Source: Leptasterias polaris
Lineage: Eukaryota; Echinodermata; Asteroidea; Forcipulatida; Asteriidae
Direction: 5' to 3'
DNA length: 64,000 bases
NCBI GenBank assembly: GCA_037783415.1
Contig: JAZGTN010000008.1
Coordinates: 310,001-374,000 of the forward strand
The notes beneath the pieces were generated by a model, which was given only the letters and a program-made list of their open reading frames with translations, did no database searches and had not been told where the DNA came from. Below, one piece after another: positions 21,916 through 34,478 of the stretch. Made by a program: the position numbers and the translations under genes. Each line of letters starts with the position of its first letter. The stretch's first letter is position 1.

Positions 21916-22394
21916 TTGGGTGCAATTGATTAGCTTGCCCGTGTCTACCCGGAAGTGCTCATCCGGGTGAGCCCCTAACTGAACAACAATTTCCCCAAGC
22001 ATTCTGACCAATGCATTTTAGGGACAGCTAACTGTAACTACTTTTCTATGTGTGCATCCATCAAGGATTTACAAAAAGATCGTAAAATGTTTATTCTTCT
22101 GATAAAACTGCAACGTTAAATTATTGTACAAGCCCACATTGATACAAAAGTACGTGCTTACAAATATATAAAAAAATTAGTGAAAGTGTCCTGCTAAATT
22201 TCAAACAAAATGATGGCCATTAAGAAAGTTTTTCATCATGACGTCATGCACCTGTGCTATCCCTGAGTAAACTGCTCTCCAACCAGGTTACTTTGGTCTG
22301 ACCTGGTTGAGCCATGACAATGACATAAAGAGCTACTTAATTGCAATGGGGTCAGACCTGGGTTGACTCGGGGAAGCTAATCCAACGCACCCAA
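21916..22394. mobile_element. TIR candidate, TTGGGTGC ends
   Basis: TTGGGTGCAATTGATTAGCT at the left is mirrored by AGCTAATCCAACGCACCCAA at the right. The match continues to CCCGTGTCTACCC and GGGTTGACTCGGG. No clear target duplication. Confidence 0.55.
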
Positions 22395-23009
22395 TAAAGA
22401 GTTACGTTAAAGACATGGTAAAGTTTTAGATGGGATTAAAAAAGAAACAAAGTGTAAGTTGTGGTAAAATATTTAAAAAAATAGACAAATTGATTTTTAA
22501 AAAACCAAATTAAATTAATGTATATTGACAATTAAATACAAATTTTGTTCTAACGAGGCCTTACATGTTTTTTCTATCCTCTCACAAGCAAAGAGAGGTG
22601 GGCATGAGGTATTCTAAAGAACCAAATTTTTGTTTGTGAAAATCTCACAATTCAGTGAGTTTTTTGCAGGTTAGCTGATGGTATATTTTAGGGGAACTAG
22701 AGGATTAGAATAAACTCAATCCAATGATTTACCATCTCTTTAATATAATGTTTATTTTATTAATAAACCTCATGGCTTAAGGCCTATTTATTTGCTAAAA
22801 GAAACATTCAGAAGCCAGAAGGATATTTATTAATTATTCTGTCAGAATTTATCCATCCTTAGCCAAAAGTATTGGAAGGATATTAATAAAACCAACAAGA
22901 AGATTTCATATCTGTTCCAAACAATGGGACCTGTTGCTTTTATAAGGGGAACGATTGAATTGGGGCCTGTACAAAACATCCGCAATCATTTTTGTAGGCC
23001 CACTTGATG

Positions 23010-23449
23010 TTAAAGGGCCATCCAGAATAGTCAACGTTAAAATATTGTGATTTTTTTCTCTCGAAATTGTGGGTGGGTGGGTCAAAAGAAAAATCGGAAT
23101 TCAGTTTAACAAAAATTGCTAATAATAGACTAGGCCCTAATACAAATATATTTAAACAAATGATGAGGAAGAAGACAAAATTACAAGCTGGTCAAGATTT
23201 GTCGATTTTATTCTTGATAAAACTACAAAGTTGTTTGTTTAAGCCAGGAAAAGCCATTGAAAACTACTGATGTTGGGACCTTTGATCTAAAATACCTGGT
23301 TCACTTGAGGCATTATTTAGTTCTTCAGTGTGTGTATTATGTTATTAAGCTATTCAATATCACAAAACTGAATGTTGGGGTCGGTTGGTGGGTGGGTCAA
23401 AACAAGTTCAATTTCTTTTAAACATTGACTATTCTGAATGGCCCCAAAG
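23010..23449. mobile_element. TIR element, GGGCCATCCAGAATAGTCAA ends
   Basis: The left end TTAAAGGGCCATCCAGAATA and the complement of the right end GGGGCCATTCAGAATA share the inverted sequence through AGTCAAYGTT. TTAA is kept at the left only. Two GGGTGGGTCAAAA motifs inside are in direct orientation. The 67-codon frame inside is not recognisable. Confidence 0.65.
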
Positions 23450-23821
23450 CATTCTTAACATTTATAAAGAATTACATTTTCTTTTAAATTAATTATCTAT
23501 TCATATAATTACTTCTCATGGTTTTTTGTAGTTTCATTTCTTTAACTAAAATCTCAGAAAATAAGATTTTTCTTTTAATAAAGGAGATAATATTAGCAGA
23601 AGGCAGTTACTGGATTCAGGTTCTTGTGACAAAGGTCATCAGATCAATGGGTCCAAATCCTAACTGCAAGTTTCAATTGTGAAACAAAAGTAACACCTGC
23701 CTTTTGTGTGTAGGGATGAGAAATGTCAGACTTTGATCTGAACTAAGGCATTTTTATGTCTTATGTCTGCCTGTTGAAAAATCTAGCTGTTGGTTTTCCT
23801 TATATATAAGGATACCACTCA

Positions 23822-23945
23822 CATTGATCTACTTCAGTCTCTAATGCTGAGGGGACTGTTCCTAAAAGTCTCTCTATGTCATCACATTGATCTACTTCAG
23901 TCTCTAATGCTGAGAGGACTGTTCCTAAAAGCCTATGTCAACAAA
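23822..23945. repeat. Tandem duplication, about 65 bp x2
   Basis: CACATTGATCTACTTCAGTC and ACTGTTCCTAAAAG occur twice with a TGAGGGG / TGAGAGG difference. Confidence 0.85.
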
Positions 23946-24398
23946 GCCACTTAGTTGAAATGCCTTCATTTCAGCATACCTCCTGAAATGTGGACTTTAG
24001 TTTTAGACCCTTTGGTCAGTAATGACTCTCACCCCTGACACTGAAAGTAGTGTTATAATTTTGTCTGGGACTTTAAAAACAAGTAAAATATTCAATTTAT
24101 ATGTAATTAAATATACTTTTTGAGTGTCATCACAGAATCAAGTTAGTTATTTTAATACCAGACTAAAATTAAACTGTCCTAATTTCTTCAAAAGCTGATA
24201 TGCTAATAATATTATTTGTTTCATTCAATTAGAAATTTAAATAACTTACTCAAGTAAGGGTTACCTGGTTACATTATTTTTCTGTGTTGCACCATCAGGG
24301 AATGAAGCCTCGTTTCTTATTGAGACTTTGAAACAAACTGCAATTAAAGCACAAATAAGATTATGTGGTGACATTCTACATTCTATGAATGAAAACTA

Positions 24399-25680
24399 AC
24401 TGAAAGGTGACAGACACATTGACATGTATACATCTCATCATTGCAATCAAGTGAGTAATTCTAAAAGTTGGGGTTGGAGTCAACTTCAATGTTTAGAATT
24501 AGCAGAATGGTAAACTTTCCTCAAGCCTACACTTTCTGTAATCTTGAATCTTCAAACAGTTCAAGACTGTCCAATCCATGCTTCTTTATTGACTGAAAGG
24601 TGACAGACATGTTGACATGTATACATCTCATCATTGCAATCAAGTGAGTAATTCTAAAAGTTGGGGTTGGAGTCAACTTCAATGTTTAGAATTAGCAGAA
24701 TGGTAAACTTTCCTCAAACCTACACTTTCTGTAATCTTGAATCTTCAAACAGTTCAAGACTGTCCAATCCATGCTTCTTTATTGACTGAAAGGTGACAGA
24801 CATGTTGACATGTATACATCTCATCATTGCAATCAAGTGAGTAATTCTAAAAGTTGGGGTTGGAGTCAACTTCAATGTTTAGAATTAGCAGAATGGTAAA
24901 CTTTCCTCAAGCCTACACTTTCTGTAATGTTGAATCTTCAAACAGTTCAAGACTGTCCAATCCATGCTTCTTTATTGACTGAAAGGTGACAGACACATTG
25001 ACATGTATACATCTCATCATTGCAATCAAGTGAGTAATTCTAAAAGTTGGGGTTGGAGTCAACTTCAATGTTTAGAATTAGCAGAATGGTAAACTTTCCT
25101 CAAACCTACACTTTCTGTAATCTTGAATCTTCAAACAGTTCAAGACTGTCCAATCCATGCTTCTTTATTGACTGAAAGGTGACAGACATGTTGACATGTA
25201 TACATCTCATCATTGCAATCAAGTGAGTAATTCTAAAAGTTGGGGTTGGAGTCAACTTCAATGTTTAGAATTAGCAGAATGGTAAACTTTCCTCAAACCT
25301 ACACTTTCTGTAATTTTGAATCTTCAAACCGTTCAAGACTGTCCAATCCATGCTTCTTTATTCTATGAATGGTCACAGACATGTTGACATGTACATGTAT
25401 ACATCTCATCATTGCAATCAAGTGAGTAATTCTAAAAGTTGGGGTTGGAGTCAACTTCAATGTTTAGAATTAGCAGAATGGTAAACTTTCCTCAAACCTA
25501 CACTTTCTGTAATCTTGAATCTTCAAACCGTTCAAGACTGTTCAATCAATGCTTGACTGAAAGGTCACAGACATGTTGACATGTATACATCTCACCATTG
25601 CAATCAAGTAAATAATTCTAAAAGTTGGGGTTGGAGTCAACTTCAATGTTTAGAATTTTCAGAAGAGCAAACATTCCTCA
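24399..25680. repeat. 193-bp tandem repeat, about 6.5 units
   Basis: ACTGAAAGGTGACAGACA starts units at 24399, 24592, 24785, 24978 and 25171, exactly 193 bp apart; two further units begin near 25363 and 25556 with more changes. Alternating variants (GACACATTGAC or GACATGTTGAC, CAAGCC or CAAACC) are spread among units. No frame is kept. Confidence 0.95.
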
Positions 25681-26029
25681 TGATTGCCAAATGCACCAAT
25701 TTCAGTAGTTATCATTTCTAGTTTAATATTTTATTGAAAGGTGTAAGGTGTAATGTTTCTGCGGAATACTTTTCTCATGGCATTAACAGTATGGTAGAAA
25801 AAATGTAGTTGGTGGGGAATTAACACATCATCAAATCATGTATTTGATTTGAGTGGTGTAAGTGACCTTAAACACATTGTTCATGAAATGAAGTTCTTTT
25901 TAACATATTTTTTTAAAGGGAGAAACCATAGTTTGTCATGAATCCAATTACTTGTAGATGTGTTCAACATGTAAGACAGTGCTACTTCCTCGTAGTTGTT
26001 GAACTGTGTGTGGCAGTAAACCTCATGAA

Positions 26030-26360
26030 ATGAGGCGGGTCCTGGCCGAGCTGTCTAGTTCACCGGACCCAAGCTCTGGTGTTGTAAGCAGCAGAGTGTG
26101 GGTTCGATACCTGGTCCTGACACTTGTGCCCTTGAGCAAGGCACTCAACCATAATTGTTTCATAAAAAGTTGCGAAGGTTTACCAGCCAGGCTCCAGGTG
26201 GATGAAACTCATGCCTACATCCTTACGGACTGTGAAATGGGTAACCCTGTTTCAACCCTGGGATTAGGTGGCAGTGTGCCCCATTTCATTTGGGTCGATA
26301 GCCTGAATCAGTTAAGTGTAGCCCTCACATTAAACTGGCTATCCGTGGCCTTGTGATGTT
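26030..26360 (+). mobile_element. tRNA-derived SINE, tRNA-Leu-like head, different body
   Basis: GTCCTGGCCGAG starts a tRNA-like head (about 26039-26121) with anticodon stem-like ACCCAAGCTCTGGT, B box GGGTTCGATACC and closing TCCTGAC. CTTGTGCCCTTGAGCAAGGC follows. The body (TGAAATGGGTAACC, AGGTGGCAGTGTGCC, CTGGCTATCC) differs from the SINE at 34074. A 116-codon frame through it is fortuitous. Confidence 0.7.
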
Positions 26361-26399
26361 AGGTGATTTCACTGCAAGTAGTAAACATCATACAGGACT

Positions 26400-26860
26400 A
26401 AATAAAGATATTATAGAAGTGGTCAGTAACTGGACTTAGATTCTTGTGGTGATGGCCATAAGTATAGTGGGTCCAACTCTAGACTGCAAGTAGTCAACAT
26501 TATAAAGCAATGAAAGGAAGGAGGTAGGTAGGTAGTCAGTAACTGGGACTTGGATTTTTATGGTGATGGCCATGAAAGTAGTGAGTCCAACGCCTGACTG
26601 CAAGAAGTCAAAATCAAAAAGAGATATTATTAAAAAGTAGTCTACATCATGAAGAAGAAATTTGGAGCAGTCAATAACTGGACTTGAATTCTTGTGGTGA
26701 TGGCCATGAAAATAGTTAGTCAGACTCCTGACTGCAAGTGGTCTACATAATAAAGGAGATAAATATTACAAGTGGTCAGTAACTGGACCTAAGTTCCTCA
26801 GTTGATAATCATCGAGAATGTTGGGTTCGAATTCTGACTGCAGATGGTTAACTTGAAAAA
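26400..26860. repeat. Decayed tandem repeat, about 110-125 bp, four units
   Basis: GGTCAGTAACTGGACTT, TTCTTGTGGTGATGGCCAT and GACTGCAAGTAGTC recur near 26419, 26538, 26667 and 26775. A further relative lies at 23605-23690. Confidence 0.7.
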
Positions 26861-27329
26861 GGAAATCCTTATCAACAGCAGTCAGTGTTATAGCTGGATT
26901 CTTATCAGACCTGACTGCTGTATTCTACAGCAAAAGTTACCTGTGTGTCGGACACCTTGGCACGGTAACAATTATCAGTCATGTTCTCTTTATCTAGAGG
27001 CACAAATATACCAGACTGCAGCCCAAATAACATGTTTTCTCCTTTTAAAAAATGGTTATTGAAAACGCTGGAACACTTTAAAAGTAGCTTGTTTGTTACA
27101 TTGTTTTTGACAGAGTGGTGTAACACATGCAGACAAAACAAAAACTTGAACATTACAACTGTTTTTTTCTTCCCTTAAGTTTGGATGGGGGACATTCAGA
27201 TGTTCCATGAGCATCATGAAATACATAACTAATTTAATCTTATAGTTTACTGAACTGTACATGCCATGAAATTTTCTTGCAATTCTTAATAACCAAGTTT
27301 AATAGTATAACACTTTTCAACCTGCACAG

Positions 27330-27763
27330 TTAAAGGTAGGGCCAGTGTTTGTTTTTTCTTCAGCAAAATTACAAAGAAAGATACATTAAAGTCACCAGTG
27401 AAAGTTTTGGCTGAATAGAGTGTCTACTTGCTGAGAAAAGAAAAACAGCAAAAAAACTCTTACAGTATTTTTACTTGAACTTCGCATCTATCCCCATTGA
27501 GCGAGGTGGCAGCTGGTACCAACCACTTGTCTGGCCGCAGCATTCGCAATTCAACACCAACCCTCAGAAATCTGAAAAAAGATTGATGCATGAATTGTTT
27601 TTCTTTGATTCAAATGTTTTTTATTGATTTCTAATCAAAAGGGGAATTTCAGACAAAATAATTTGGCAGGACGCTTACTATCATCTTTATAATATGTAAG
27701 CTTTAGGATAGAAATTACACAGATTTTTTGGGGGTAATTACCAAACCCTGACCCTACCTTTAA
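27330..27763. mobile_element. 434-bp TTAA MITE containing an exon-like segment
   Basis: TTAAAGGTAGGGCCAGTGTTTG at the left and CAAACCCTGACCCTACCTTTAA at the right are inverted, with TTAA at both ends. The central 108 bp have exon-like borders and an open frame on the minus strand. Confidence 0.7.
27464..27571 (-). CDS. Exon-like segment inside a MITE, unknown protein
   Basis: On the minus strand TCTTTTTTCAG is followed by 108 bp free of stops in one frame, then GTAAGAG, a strong donor. The peptide includes VGVELRMLRPDKWLVPA and LNGDRCEVQVKI. One base precedes the first codon and two follow the last. Composition is more GC-rich than the flanks. It lies wholly within the TIRs of the 27330-27763 element, so it is either a captured host exon or a chance frame shared by all copies. 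Not recognised. Confidence 0.3.
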
Positions 27764-28540
27764 TGCAATGTAGGCCTATTTCACATGTTCATTTTTCAAA
27801 GAAAGACAAATCCAGTATACCACAAACTGGTTTCTGAATTTTAATTTTAAGATTATCGTATGACGCTGTGGCCCAGTATAAATTTTTAAGTTGAGTCGAG
27901 AGTACATGGTTCTTGATTAATTTCTAAATACAAAACAATTTGTATCCCAAGTTTCTAATTGTTTTGGAAATGGATTACCCGACATGCTGTGTGGTTACAT
28001 TCTACATGTCCTGGTTAGATTGTAAAAGGCAGAAAAATAAAAGAAATTGTTAACAATGGAAGCACCTAGTTAGGAGTATGAAATATTATTTGAAAGATGA
28101 CAGACGTTAAGATGATTATTTTCTCCTGGTTGGAATGTAGTAGTTAACCCACAGCAGGTCCTTTAATTCTTTTTAAGTGCTATCCCGGTCACATGCTGTT
28201 TTAGGGATTTTGTAAGGGTAGCAGGTAGCAGGAGCTACTTCAGGATCTGACACTCCTGCCCACGCGATGTTACAGGTCCACTTTCCCTCAGTGGTTCCCT
28301 GGATACTCAGAACTGAGAAGTGACTTGTTCTTGGAAAAAGGACATGCCAAATTATTGTTGAAATGGCAGACAAGGAGAACGAGAACAGAGCCAAACTGCA
28401 ATCTGCCTCAACTACCAGCACACATTGAAATGAGACAACTAACATTGCCAGCAGTCTAAGGAAGATTCTTGAACCCAGAAAAGACTTGCCACTAATGTTC
28501 CAATATTGAGGACATGCCTCTGCAGGAGTTGCAATGAAAA
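27764..28540. other. No certain feature; weak exon-like stretch on minus strand
   Basis: Mostly AT-rich. On the minus strand near 28190-28305, after CACTTCTCAG, a frame reads GKWTCNIAWAGVSDPEV, but no matching donor was found, so it is not called as an exon. Confidence 0.35.
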
Positions 28541-29232
28541 ACACTTCAACCAATGGAGGATGTACATGTATGTATCCATTGATAACAGCAGATTGATGAC
28601 ATCAAGATGCTTACAACCTATGTCTCAGTTCTGCCCTGACTGCAATGCACTGACTTAAAGAGAGTTTAACCTGAGGAAACGTTAAATAAAGACTGCAATG
28701 TGATGATTTAATGGAATGGAATCACATTCAACACCATTAACAGAACTGCTATCAACACGTACATGAGATCTGGAAGAATTCAAGACTGCAAGTAGATTCT
28801 ATTCAAGGAATGGAATTACATTCAACATCAACAGAAATGTTATCGTTTATCACAGGAGAACATTTGAAATATAAGACTGCAAGCAGATTTCAATCAAGGA
28901 GTTGTCGCTACCAAACGCTTAAACCAATGGAGGATGTATGTATCCATTGTAAACAGCGAATTGATTGCAGCAAGATCCTTATGCCCTCAATGCAAAGACT
29001 AAAGGAGAGTGATTGGAGATCTTTGGAAATGTGAGACTGCAGAGTATATTCTAGTCAATGAATGGAATCGCATTCAACAACGACTGAACTGTTATCAGTA
29101 AACACGGGAGACCTATAAGAATGTAAGACTGCTATTTGCTGTAAAGAAGTGGAATGATATTAAACAGCATCAGCAGATCTATGATGACAGCAGACCATTC
29201 ACACCGAGTCCGTGGTGTGATTATCTCATGGA
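28540..29232. repeat. Decayed interspersed tandem repeats
   Basis: CCAATGGAGGATGT..GTATCCATTG occurs near 28551 and 28924. AATGGAAT.ACATTCAACA with CTGTTATCA and AAGACTGCAAG recurs near 28714, 28808, 29062 and 29150. Units are short and diverged. Confidence 0.6.
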
Positions 29233-29234
29233 AT

Positions 29235-30294
29235 GGAGTCATTTCAAATACATTGGCAGAACTGAAGGCATCAAGAATCTTCCAAACGTTTTACCAGAAC
29301 TGTTATCAATAGTGAATGGAGACAAAGGAATGCTCAACATCACACCCAAGACAGCATTTCATTCCATCCATCCATTCCAATTAAATATTGTAATATTAAC
29401 TATTGCATTTGACTGGGATAGCTGTCAAAGTTAATGTTAAGATATACTTTTAGTCTCTTTAGTAATTCTAACATTTGGAAAGTAATTTCAAATGTTTAAA
29501 AAATTTCATTCAAGGGGAAAGTACAAAATAAACACATCATATTCAAAATGTTAAAAAAATGAGGACCTGCTTTTAAATTTCCTTCTTTTAAGTCAAAATC
29601 ATCATAAGAACTTGGTTTTGTTATAATTTGAATTTCCCCCCTAGAAATGTCCCTTTGAAATAACAGTACTGAACAAGATCTACAGGATCACATACATGTA
29701 TGGGTATTTGCATCCCATTATTGTACTTTCCCTTTAAATGAACATTTTAAATAACAAGGACCGTTCAGGTTCTTATTTGGCTTCACAGGTAGACTGAATA
29801 ATATGGTATATTTGACAAGGTTATGTCACTTGACAACTGAATGATTGTTAACATTGAGAATTTATCACTTAGAATTAAGTGATTCATTTATGTTGAGAAA
29901 CGTTTTTTTATAACTCTTCATGAATTGATTTAAGTTGATGCATCCTGATATGTTCATTGTCCTTTTTATGACAGAGAGCAAAAAGTCAAAAAGTGCATTT
30001 TGGCCTATCATACATGTTACTCATTTGGAATTCACAGTGCAGTCATTTCAAAATATCTGATCATGAAAACCATTTTACTCACAGATTGTTTCAACCCTAC
30101 CAGAGTCTTTCCTTGAAGGCTAAAACCATTGTTTTTCTCAACTGCATCTTTTTCCCCAGATGCCTTTCACCTTAATAACCCAGTGTGATAACCACTTGAC
30201 CACGACAAGGATTGATTTTCCAATCCATTCCTAAAGATCTTGATTTTCCTCTCCTTTCTTCAACTGTAACTTTTATCTTTTCATATTCAAAGGC
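29235..30294. other. No feature recognised
   Basis: AT-rich, no repeat structure or exon signal that stands out. Confidence 0.5.
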
Positions 30295-30300
30295 ATTGTA

Positions 30301-31470
30301 CAGCCCTGATACTTCGGCTCTGAAGGGGCAAGGCAGTTTTGCCTTGACTTTTTGTACAAATTTAGGGCACCAAGGCAATCGTAAAAAGTTGCGAAGGGCA
30401 CCAAGGCAATATTGGAAAAAACACATATTTCAATAATTATACAATCTTACACAATAAAATGCACATCACTCTCAGTTCTTCTGTTCTGCTTGTTTCCTTC
30501 ATGACATACATGTAGTTTATTTGTCTTCAAAATAAAATTGTTATACATAAGGAAAACCACGATGAATAATTAAATTAAGAGTATATCATAATTTGAAATA
30601 TAAATTTGTATTAAAAACACAGTTTTCTTTTAAATTAATATTAATAAGACCTGTAGTAGGCTGTTCTAGTAAAACCTTATTAAAACAGTTTAATTTCTAA
30701 TTTGTTGCAGACATGTAATTGTAATGTACGATGATGCAAATCGAGCCCTTAAAAAAAGCTTAAATACACGGAAAAAATACACCCCAAAAACTTGCATACA
30801 AAAAAATTAACCTGAAAAAGGTGTCCAATTTGCAGCATTTTGATGCTGCAACATTTAGTTGAGCCAATTTCTTTTGCTTGGTTCTTTCCTGATACGGCAT
30901 TTTGAAAGCAAACACCAACGTTGGTTGGACGCATCACCCAAGCCAAGCAAAGCAAGCAAGCTGCATAACAACAACTTCTTCTCGGTAGTTTTTCTTTTTC
31001 GCACGGTCCCACCTACTGGGGCCGAGCGAATATTTCAGCGGGCACGAGGTTGAAACGATGTGCACGTGTTTATTGTGCGTGTTTCACAGTCTGGGTACCG
31101 ACTCGGATAGGTGTACACGTGCAGTGCTGCATACACGTCGTAGTGTGAAGCTGACTGCACCATACTATTGGTTTGTGACGATCATTGTACATGTACAATG
31201 TATGTACATTGTTTCCGTGTGTGTGTTCGTATCACACAGACATCGCGACTTTGGACAGTTGCTATTTCGGCTCATTTTCTGTCATTTTTAGAGATGAATG
31301 TCGAACTTGGAATATCGTTAAATATAATTTTTTTTCAGGAGAAAGGGCACGACGGCAATGACAAGAAAAGGGCGCGGCAAAAATTGCCGTGAAAAGTGGG
31401 ATTTTTGAAGGGCATTGCGGCAATAGGTAGGGGCAATTGCCGTCGTTGCCGTTGTGAAGTATCAGGGCTG
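30301..31470. mobile_element. 1.17-kb TIR element, CAGCCCTGATACTTC ends, 6-bp target duplication
   Basis: CAGCCCTGATACTTC at 30301 and its exact complement GAAGTATCAGGGCTG ending at 31470 are flanked by ATTGTA on both sides (30295-30300 and 31471-31476). Near each end are short GGGCACCAAGGCAAT or GGGCATTGCGGCAAT motifs. The interior has no recognisable transposase; frames such as 30749-31012 are not supported. Confidence 0.8.
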
Positions 31471-31540
31471 ATTGTATCTAGTGTGTATACCAGTTCAGAC
31501 ATAGAGTTTTGAAGTGAAGTCATAAAGAACATAAACCTAT

Positions 31541-31916
31541 TTAAAGGCACTGAACAGGTTTTGTAATTGTCAAAGACCAGTATTCTCACTTGGTGTATCC
31601 CAACATATGCATGAAATAACAAGCCTGTGAAAATTTGGGCTCAATTGGTCTTTGAAGTTGCAAGAAAATGATGAAAGAACAAACACCCTTGTTGTACAAA
31701 TTAGTGTGCTTTCAGATAGGAAAAAAAGGCTTCTGGCCAGAAGTCTTTTATTATTTTAGTGAGAAATTACCTCTTTCTCAAAAACTACGTTACTTCAGAG
31801 GGAGTCGTTTCTCACAATGTCTTATACTATCTACAGCTCTCTGTTGCTCGTTACCAAGTAAGTTTTTATGCTAATATATATTTTGAGTAATTACCAAACG
31901 TGTACAGTGTCTTTAA
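31541..31916. mobile_element. 376-bp TTAA MITE, fuller copy of the 1395 element
   Basis: Begins TTAAAGGCACTGAACAGG and ends GTGTACAGTGTCTTTAA; the two ends are inverted. The right end continues inward as TTTTGAGTAATTACCAAACG, while the left end is eroded after GTAATTG. TTAA is present at both ends. It contains CACTTGGTGTATCCCAA and ACAATGTCTTATACTATC, shared with 1395-1779. Confidence 0.8.
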
Positions 31917-33900
31917 CAACCATTTTGTTAAAGATTGTTTTTATGCAACAAAATAGTTAGTGTCATGGGTTGAAAGAAACTGCAATTAGATAAGAAAGTG
32001 TCGGGAAAACGCCCTCTATAGAAGGCAAACACACGTAATCACTGGTAAATGTTCGTTGTCTTAGTCTCAAGCACACATGGACTTGGACTACCTGGTCTTG
32101 GTCTTGGTCTCGGACCTCATTTTGGCTTTAGACCAGCTTGAGACCAATAAAAAAACTTCCATTTGATAACAAGCAAAATGTATCGTACCAAATGTATCGT
32201 GCGTCGATTCCTTCACAAAAAATCCTACACCACAACTAACTCACTCCATGTACTGTACATGTGAGTGCAATCTATGTGCAAATTTGGAATGTAAGAAAGT
32301 AAATACAGTTTGCGCCATCAAAAATGGCACGCCGCTGCATGCACCATCGATCACAACTTGAGGTGGGAAATAGATTGATCCAACCGCAGCGCTCTGCACA
32401 TACGTGGGTTCTAATGCATGCATATACACACTAGGGCGTATTTGACTGTCTGTAACTACTAGACATGTGTATGTGTTGTATGAATTTTTAGTAAGTTTGG
32501 CACCATCCGAAAGTATAACTCGTTTCCAAGCTTAATGCTGCTGACCTCGTGAAAAAGATGGGCGCATGTAGTTGGTCTAATTCTCGTGATGAGCATTGGC
32601 TTTTGGACCCACATCGTGTGAGCCATAGGGTAATGTCTTGGGCAAACATTCAGGGTTGAGCAAATTGAGACCTTTAACCCTTTAGCCCTCATACCGCCCG
32701 CAGGCACCCGCAACCGCCCTCAAAGTTTGACAAGTTGTATTTAGCGTTTTACACATTAGATTAAAATGCAGCAAACAGCCGTTGATAGAGCGCGATTTCA
32801 AGATGACAATAGTCCAAAAATAGCACATGGTCCCCATAAGAAAACATGACTCTATCCACCTCCAAAGGTTCAAAGGTCGGAAGTACTATCACAACGCATG
32901 TGAAGCACAACGAGCAGCTGTTCGTTCACTCTGTGTGTGCAGACCGTATTGTACGTACCACGTATCACACGCGCGATGTACACAGTAATGGCGAACTTCC
33001 GCTTGTTTCACGATAAGTTTATTGGTGTTTTGACATACGTAATACTGTGATTTGCAAGGATTTTACAAAGAGTTTTAGGTAAAGAAGTTATCTGTTGGTA
33101 ATAGAGGCATTAATTTTTATTTCCAAAGGTATGTTGCGTGTATTTTCAATCACTTTTGTATCTTTTTTGCGCTTTGAGATGACATTACAGTTGAGAAATT
33201 TTTGTGTGCAGATTTTTCCACGTATAACAAACGCAAACAGTGGTTTCTAATTTTTGTTCATCTGTGTTATGTTTCCAACCCTAAAAGCTTCAATTTGGGA
33301 AAGCAAACAACACAACTGTGAAAATCATTCAAAACACAATTTCATTCTCTTCAAAATAAACTCAACTTGTAACACAACAAAATAATCACAACGAAAGTTA
33401 TCTAAAGTTTTCTAGGTACGACCGAAAATCTGGTGAATTTCCATGGCGCGCTGAGGAGTAATGACGCATATGTTTAATAACGCGTGAGTGCTAATTAACC
33501 AAATTCACACTTGTATAAGCCTGCCTGGTAAACAAAAATGCTGCATTTTTGTTCCAAAATAAGTTTGTTGGGTTCTCTTACCTACTTCTCTAGCACTGAG
33601 GATACTGTGCTCCCAAAACATTTTTGGGAACCTTTAATCCAGAGGTAATGAGAGGTTGAAATGCCAATTTAGTATACGTTTTAAGATCTGGATCCCTGTT
33701 TAACACATTTGAAAAAAGAAAAATGCATTGTAGAGGAAATACAGGTTTGCAATTGTCTCCTTTATTATAGCTGCAGATGGCCTAAAGTTATTTATATATG
33801 GTACATCAATGTTTGTCAAGTGCTACTTAGATGCACTGTGACTGTCGATGACATTTACACCACAAAAAAACATAAATAAAGAATTTGAAAAAATTGATTT
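31917..33900. other. No feature recognised apart from a short GGTCTTGG stretch
   Basis: TGGTCTTGGTCTTGGTCTCGG at about 32092-32113 is a small relative of the repeat at 33914. The remainder is unique-looking, with no supported exon. Confidence 0.5.
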
Positions 33901-33913
33901 ATTTATTTATTTG

Positions 33914-34045
33914 CAAGTCCAGTCTTGGTCATGGACTGTTGGTCTTGGTCTTGGTCTTGAACAGCCTTGGTCTCGGTCTCGGACTGTCTGGTCTCCGTCT
34001 TGGACTGTCAGTCTTGGTCTTGGTATCGGACTACCTGGTCTTCAC
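33914..34045. repeat. GGTCTTGG/GGTCTCGG minisatellite
   Basis: Irregular array of TGGTCTTGG, TGGTCTCGG and GGACTGT units directly before a SINE. Confidence 0.8.
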
Positions 34046-34073
34046 AATAACACTGTAATTGATCAGTATATAG

Positions 34074-34478
34074 TGGCGTGTCATGGCCGAGCAGATAAGA
34101 ACACCAGACTCAAGCGCTAGTGTTTCTGTTCAGTAGTGTGAGCTCAAGTCCAGGTCGTGACACTTGCGTCCTTGAGATGGGACGTAACGCCGTTTTTGTC
34201 CTGTGTGTTGTGTAATGCACGTAAAAGAACCCAGTGCACTTATCAAAAAGAGAAGGGGTTCACCCCGATGTTCCTGGTTCGACTGGCTCATATTGTGCCA
34301 CAGCACCTTGTAAACCATTACAATGTGCTATGTAAAGGAATGGGTCTCATACTTCAAAACGCAGCTCCACATACCTAGCACCTGCTGATTCCACATACTG
34401 ACTGTTAAAGTGCCTTAAGCATCACTGAGTGACAGAAATGAGCGCTATATAAGAAGTCACCATTACTATTACTGTTAT
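34074..34478 (+). mobile_element. tRNA-Leu-derived SINE, family A, full length
   Basis: The head (34080-34161) starts GTCATGGCCGAG, has anticodon region CAGACTCAAGC (loop with CAA), a variable region and GTCGTGAC as acceptor partner. The body includes GTAATGCACGTAAAAGAACC and CACTTATCAAAAAGAGAAGG, and the 3' end is GAGCGCTATATAAGAAGTC with a (CATTACT)n-like tail. The GCGCTATATAA end matches the LINE tail at 476-562. Confidence 0.85.

Noticed and set aside
24399..25680. CRISPR or gene cluster
   Set aside because: 193-bp units are fully repeated with no spacer part and no conserved frame.
28173..28553. 126-codon minus-strand frame
   Set aside because: A part reads like protein (GKWTCNIAWAGVSDPEV), but no donor or start signal bounds it; left as unsupported.
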